Both the position numbers and the translations under genes were made by a program. DNA of 64,000 nt. Source: Phallus indusiatus. Taxonomy: Eukaryota > Basidiomycota > Agaricomycetes > Phallales > Phallaceae. Positions 59,092 through 64,000 of the stretch are shown here, one piece after another. The stretch lies in contig JAQFWX010000120.1 in assembly GCA_027605045.1 (NCBI GenBank), positions 124,001 through 188,000 of the forward strand, given 5' to 3'. Below the pieces are notes generated by a model that worked only from the letters and a program-made list of their open reading frames with translations, did not search any database and was not told the origin of the DNA. Numbering within the stretch: position 1 is the stretch's first letter; every line of letters begins with the position of its first letter.

Positions 59092-60451
59092 TAGAGACAA
59101 GTTGCATCAAGCGGTGCTACACGGCGAACTGTAGGAGACCGAAAAATGATGCATATCCTGGAAAAGTAGTCTGACTCTGAGAGGGCCCCCACTAATACAG
59201 GTGCTCTTAAATAGCTCGTCTTTCTTAGAGACAAATTGATGAATGATCTCACCGTGTCCACGCGCGCAATAATAATAGTTGACGCTTTTCAGGCTCCGCT
59301 GAGACCACCAATTGCACCATCGTGACTGTTACTCCCATGGAACGTTTACCTTTCGAAACATTAGTTGTCATCGTTGAATACGCCCTTCCAGACCCAACAC
59401 AGGGTGAACTCATCCCGTATCGCCACAAGCAGTTACTCACGCTCTCTCGTATCAGCAAGCAGCTACGATGGGTCTGTCTGTATTTGGCGTCCCTAGATGT
59501 CTGTATACCTTCTAGGGCCTACTATGAACGCTGGGTGTCCAGATTGGAGAGTCCTCCACGGAATCATGTCTTGAATACACGGTGTCGGTCCTTGGAGTTT
59601 TGTGGTTGTGAATCCGATTGGTTTGACGAGCACAACTTGCTCAGAAGCGAGTATTTGCACGCAGATCCTGTACCCTATTTCATGGGTAACCTTTTGACCC
59701 AAAAGGGTTTGTTTCCCAATCTTCGCGCAGTTCACATTCATTTTGGCGCATATGTAATGTCCGACCCTCACAGTTTTCTGTTTCCGGCATGCCTACCGAA
59801 ATCAGTCAACGCGCTTTATCTACACTTTTATGTCTCCAAGTACATGATTGACTGTTTCCATTTTGGAGAACAGCCCTGTATAACGACAATCTCGAGAGAT
59901 ACACCCGTACGGTTTTCATGCCGCAAGCATTCATTAGAAATACTGGACATTTTGGTAACAGGCGACGAATTTCCAACCAACTCAGGAAGACATTACACAG
60001 ATGTGCCCATATTTCGCGATATTGCAAGGCTCTGGGGCTCACTCTTCGACGCAACGCCTCGTCTTTTCATACAAGGAATCCAAATGTCTCTCGGAAAAGC
60101 GTCAGAGCCCACCATATCTTTGAGTCTGAACGAAGCATTTGAGTACTATTTGAAGCGTCAAAATCTTGAAGAAATCGGATGGAAATGGGATTCCAGAGTG
60201 TACTATCCGCCGTGGGGGTTACGAAATCAAAAGAAAAAGGGAATTCGACGCCTCGTACAAACCTTTGTGGCGTCGAAGTCATTTCTCAAAAAGTTGACTC
60301 GGAAGGGTCACCTGCGCAGAAGTTAATAAGAAGTTCAAGATACAAGCAAGGCCTTCGGGCCTTATCTGGTTCGGAAAGTAGCAATTGGTTGATTTTCACC
60401 AAAACTACGTTCCTTAAGCTCCAAAAAAAGAAAGATTTATTTGTAGTACTA
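59092..60451. repeat. Direct segmental repeat, copy 2
   Basis: Second copy of the segment at 1-1271, same orientation, about 58 kb away. It includes the F-box-like gene and both flanks. It has an extra stretch (aggagaccgaaaaatgatgc region, about 59133-59152) near the left end and an extra 80 or so bases after the stop codon. Confidence 0.9.
59337..60326 (+). CDS. F-box-like protein, copy 2 (329 aa)
   Basis: Paralogue of the gene at 223-1224. It starts at the ATG at 59337; the open frame extends five codons further only to a GTG. The protein differs by scattered substitutions and lacks four residues where copy 1 reads LEFPLELRDDESAW (here LEFCGCESDW). The N-terminal LPFETLVVIVEYAL block is identical. 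Both copies keep the full frame. It lies directly downstream of the truncated PrpF gene and upstream of a P450 relic, so its surroundings are decayed while the gene itself is not. Confidence 0.65.
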   Translation: MERLPFETLVVIVEYALPDPTQGELIPYRHKQLLTLSRISKQLRWVCLYLASLDVCIPSRAYYERWVSRLESPPRNHVLNTRCRSLEFCGCESDWFDEHNLLRSEYLHADPVPYFMGNLLTQKGLFPNLRAVHIHFGAYVMSDPHSFLFPACLPKSVNALYLHFYVSKYMIDCFHFGEQPCITTISRDTPVRFSCRKHSLEILDILVTGDEFPTNSGRHYTDVPIFRDIARLWGSLFDATPRLFIQGIQMSLGKASEPTISLSLNEAFEYYLKRQNLEEIGWKWDSRVYYPPWGLRNQKKKGIRRLVQTFVASKSFLKKLTRKGHLRRS

Positions 60452-60689
60452 GAGGCGCCTAAGGTAGCAAAAATTTGCATGCAGTTTATGTTCTCCATTA
60501 TGAGGTTGTACAATGGTAATACAAATTTTAAACATTTTTCAGTATACATCGTTTTTTCTTAAAGACCTAAAGCTAAATATAAACCTTCCTTATTCACTGT
60601 CTCTTCATTGAGATGCCCATTATCTACCAGGGAATCCTATATGATGAATGTAAGGTAAGCTTCATTCATCGTATACATGATATCTACCT
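60452..60689. other. Short intergenic stretch after repeat copy 2
   Basis: No gene recognised between the repeat border and the P450 relic. Confidence 0.4.
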
Positions 60690-61870
60690 TGGGTACCCTA
60701 GCCCTCTTGTAAACGACCTTTCTTTTTCAGGTGTCATGGGTCTCGTCAGAGCCCTCCTCTTAGGTTGGGGGCTCAGTCTAGTGTTAGATATGCTCACAAC
60801 CTCCGTTAAGACAGAATGATAACCCTTGTTTTTGAAGTCGTGACTCGCGAGGGAAAATACCCTCAAGGTTGCATTCCACAGGGCGCGATTGACGGCGTCT
60901 GGCTGCAAGAGATCTCCATTGTAAATAGGCATGGTGCTGATTTCGTTGTGAATGCGATATGCGATGATGTGGCTTTACCAAAAGATCTGAAGGAATAAGG
61001 GTTTATATCACGACGAATATCTCTGTGAAAGCACTCTAGGTTACCGTTTAAAAACCTATCTTGCTCTTCTTGAACGGAACGTACCAAGCTTAAGGGGCTG
61101 GACCAATGTTTACAATACCCACCCAAGCTGGTGTTGTTTCGATCTGACGTCCTGCTGAGCACGCGCCTAGAGACTTTACCAGATGACATCTTCCGCCTCA
61201 AAGTGCATAAAACATCACATTGCATCTCAAGCTGGGGACAGGAGGAAGATTAGGATGCATCGACAGCAATTCACATTAACGCCTGCATACACGTTCACCG
61301 ATCATAAATCACGGATCAGACATGATTCCGGTGATCATTGAACTCGCGAAACCACCCAGTGGGAGGTTGACACCATTCAACTTCGATGGGTGTCTTTGCA
61401 GGACGGATTTGGTAACGTAGATGAATTGAAATAGACAAAATGGCATCGATATCACATATGTGAGCATGATTAGGCTTTTATTCAATAGTTCAGTAGCGGA
61501 GCAAAAGTGTTCAAAAAGACCTGAGGATCATACCAGTTCTAACGTGAGTCCCGTACTTTTCATGCAGAGATTTGTAGTATCGGTGCTGAAACCCTTTATA
61601 AGCGATAGAAGTCGCCCAAAATCTAGTAAGCCTGCAAACAAAAGGTCCGAGATCAGACGCAAGAGGATAAAAAGGGGGATGCCATAAGCGATAAGCAATG
61701 GAAGGACGAAATCAACGCGACGTAGAACAAAACGTAAGACCGGAGATCATGTGGAATATCGTCGTTTGAGTCGACCGTAATCCAATTATGAGCATTATGG
61801 ATGGGCTATAGCAAGAGCGAAAATTTGAACAGCTCCTGATTTTAGTCTGTTAAACGATATGTGAGTGACC
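60690..61870 (-). pseudogene. Cytochrome P450 relic
   Basis: On the minus strand around 61540-61640 the sequence reads RFWATSIAYKGFQHRYYKSL followed by HEKYGTHVRTG, the N-terminal P450 block (..LHxKYGPxVRxGPNxLSI). Past an intron-like gap comes ICDIDAILSISIHL, the next conserved strand. Further along, HNEISTMPIYNGDLLQPDAV and NRALWNATLRVF resemble the K-helix region. No heme-binding FxxGxxxCxG motif is visible, and frames change repeatedly, so this is a decayed gene. The type resembles microsomal fungal P450s with a multi-span N-terminus; no finer assignment is possible. Confidence 0.5.
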
Positions 61871-62247
61871 TGGGGACGTGGTGGGCACAACCGTGGAGGT
61901 AGATGCAGCTAATGAAAAGAAAGTGGGCCCCGAACAGACGAAGAAAGTCTATAACAATATTAAGACGCCGCATGCCGCACCAGAGTAGTCGTCCTTTTAA
62001 AAGCGATTGACGGAAGGGACAAAGCAAGCATTGCGTCTATTAAAAATGTGGTATGTACAACAGAACCGCAGTTGAATGGAAAGTAGGGACTAGGCAGTGG
62101 GCACTGGGAACGAGTGGCGCAGGGGTCGTGTGACTGGTTGACGTTTCACACGCGTCCCGTCGTCCTTCCCACCATCTCTCATTCTCACTATCCGCATACA
62201 TATCATAATATTACGCCGGCTATACAAATCAATGATACAATTAGTAC
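61871..62247. other. Intergenic, nothing recognised
   Basis: About 380 bases upstream of the possible small membrane-protein gene. Short frames only. Confidence 0.4.
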
Positions 62248-63014
62248 ATGGCTTCTCTATCGACCACACACAGCACTACGACTCCTCCGGCTTCCACAGT
62301 GAGTATATTGCTTTTTATTAAACCCGTGATACTAAATCGCGGTAGACTACGATAGTCGCAATGTATGCTATCCTTCCTCGCAATTTTCAAAGGAGCCATG
62401 TCTCAAGCTTTATAGATTAAAGAGAGTCCACTTCGTTCATCTATTATTGAACGAGTGGTCGAATTCGCCTGCACTTTACTTGGGCTTAGTCTTTTATTCC
62501 TTTTATACAAATTGTCGAACAATATCATTAAACGCCGAGCGAAGAGGGTGAGCACTACAATTACTAGTTCCTCTATGAGCTGATTGTCGTTGGAAAGCGT
62601 AACGAGGCCCCGGAATTGATCGCTCCCGCCGCGGACATAGAAGGAGCTGGGGCGAATTATTACAATCGTTTCCGTAGAAGCGGGGTACGTAACGACTCAC
62701 TATGTCTATGGAGTGCTTGAGATTGATTTAGGTTGGCCCATCAGATCATTTCCTCAAGCTTGAATCCCTCAAAGGAGATCAAGGTGATTCTTCCAACTGT
62801 AAATGACATCATCAACACAATGGACGGATACGAGTTCAACACAGCCCACGGAAGAACAACAAGAAGATACCGATCGTATGCTAATCTAGCTTATTCCTTT
62901 AATTGCTTCATAATGAATTTTTTAATCAGCGTGTTGATGAACGCTAAAGCAGACCTCAGCCTACCTCAGCTATCTGAAAAGAGAATTTCCGCCGAGAACT
63001 CCGGGAGAACTTAG
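62248..63014 (+). CDS. Possible small single-span membrane protein
   Basis: Tentative spliced gene. Exon 1 is MASLSTTHSTTTPPAST (62248-62298), with a gtgagt donor. Exon 2 from 62425 in phase gives SPLRSSIIERVVEFACTLLG, LSLLFLLYKLSNNIIKRRAKR: one clear transmembrane segment followed by a basic patch. Exon 3 (from about 62600) gives RNEAPELIAPAADIEGAGAN and YYNRFRRSG, and exon 4 starts VGPSDHFLKLESLKGDQ. The 3' part is not settled: one frame ends at 63014, while another (REFPPRTPGELRKSIKEIEK, helical and charged) runs on to about 63070. No family recognised. RNA evidence would be needed to accept it. Confidence 0.35.
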
Positions 63015-63079
63015 GAAGTCGATAAAAGAAATCGAGAAGAATGTGACTAAAGCTAGGCTTAACTTTTATGTAAGAGATT

Positions 63080-64000
63080 ATCATTATCATTACAGTTTGC
63101 ATTACGTAAGTCCGGCGCTCGTTTTGTCAATACAATCATCGAAACCTTGCGAACGCGATAGCTCGTGCAATTTTGAGAATTTTATCTTACTGTTTCTTCA
63201 AAATATGTCCAAAAATACTTTATCTAGTGCACTGTTCACTTTTTATGAGTTACTTTGAGGTTTTCCCATTGCTGTTTTTTGGGAGAAAAGGTCAAACTTT
63301 GGGGTGCACATTTATAAGCAGTAAAGTACATGATGCACTAGATCTAATATATCTGAACATATCCTAAAGAAACAGTAAGTAAAAATCTTCAAAATTGGAC
63401 GAGCTATTGCGTTCGCAAGGTCTCAGTGATTATCTTGACAAAACGAGATCGTTTACGTAATGCAAACTGCTGATATTTTCTCAATCTCTTGCTACTGGCT
63501 TTTAGAAATAATGCCGTCACTAGTGTAAGTTAAATTCAAACCCTAAACCTTGTGAAAGTTAACGCGAAATGAGAGAAGTCCAGATGCTAAAATCATTAGG
63601 GCAATTATGTATTTATGAGTCATAAATTCATTGTTACATTTTTACTTTTGATACGTGTTATATGTGAAGCTCATCTTACACGGTTTTCCGGCTCGTTGTG
63701 CGCACATGATTCTTGCTGAATAAAGCTTCGGGTGTCAAATCTGTGGCGATACTAATGCGTGGACTAGAAGCGAACAGTCTGGTTTTGACATTAGCCTGGT
63801 CACAGGAGTGCAATATATCAGTGTTCAGTCGACTGGTCCGATTCCACTTGATGAGATTTATTTGCCCTTTGGAACGAGAAAGAGTACCTCATTATTACTT
63901 TTCATATGAAGTGTAAATCGTCGGGCTCTTTAAATGATTGATGAAAGGCAAGAGTTTAATGGGCGTTTTAAACGCGGCAGCTAGCCGCTGAGTCAAGGTG
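63080..64000. other. AT-rich end of window, nothing recognised
   Basis: About 920 bases with short frames on both strands and no recognisable motif. A gene may continue past the window, but nothing here supports one. Confidence 0.4.

Noticed and set aside
1..60451. The two 1.3-kb direct repeats as long terminal repeats of one giant 58-kb mobile element
   Set aside because: The interval is filled with conserved housekeeping genes, the repeats encode an F-box-like protein, and no integrase, recombinase or transposase is visible inside.
1..64000. CRISPR arrays, bacterial-type operons, ribosome binding sites, tRNA or rRNA genes
   Set aside because: The window is eukaryotic with spliced genes. 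No spaced short repeats were seen, and no sequence fitting a tRNA A-box/B-box pair was found by eye.

Overview
This is nuclear DNA of a filamentous basidiomycete, most likely an Agaricomycete. Genes carry many phase-variable introns of about 45-75 bases (GT..AG, often with a CTAAC/CTGAC-type branch site). The accessory genes resemble families expanded in mushroom-forming fungi: DUF6533-like and DUF6535-like membrane proteins, degenerate HNH proteins and F-box proteins. All gene models were spliced by eye, so exon boundaries are inferences unless a frame or phase check is given.

Layout. 1-1271: F-box-like gene inside a duplicated segment whose second copy lies at 59092-60451. 2059-6973 (+): SNF2/RING helicase of the Uls1/Rad16 type. 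7516-9476 (-): F-box protein. 9715-11372 (+): tRNA-splicing endonuclease subunit Sen54. 12493-15362 (+): glutamate-cysteine ligase. 15756-18284 (-): NCS1 permease. 18693-27333: accessory island with a frame-broken family protein, two DUF6533-like membrane proteins (one interrupted by an LTR-like insertion), a degenerate HNH-type gene and a facing HNH relic. 28467-31584 (-): peroxisomal ABCD half-transporter. 32670-35892 (+): MLH1. 36235-44283 (+): Furry/Tao3/Mor2 scaffold. 44669-46280 (-): RRM-like, probably mitochondrial protein. 46727-48596 (+): low-complexity protein with a Cys/His cluster. 49464-50914 (-): PIG-L/Gpi12 deacetylase. 51150-52755 (+): FAD monooxygenase. 53056-57220 (-): tandem DUF6535-like array, two intact copies, one damaged and one relic. 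58245-59006 (+): truncated PrpF. 59337-60326 (+): second F-box copy. 60690-61870 (-): cytochrome P450 relic. 62248-63014 (+): possible small membrane protein. The last kilobase holds nothing I recognise.

The window is a mosaic. Conserved single-copy genes for DNA repair, tRNA splicing, glutathione synthesis, peroxisomal lipid import, morphogenesis and GPI anchoring are intact. Between them lie duplicated and decaying accessory genes. I found no CRISPR, tRNA, rRNA or complete transposon, and no convincing new multi-gene system. The best leads are the 58-kb-separated direct duplication next to a truncated prpF, the DUF6535 array in graded decay, the TGACTC-rich LTR-like insert, a Cys/His cluster in the 46.7-kb gene, and lineage-type insertions in MLH1 and the ABCD transporter.
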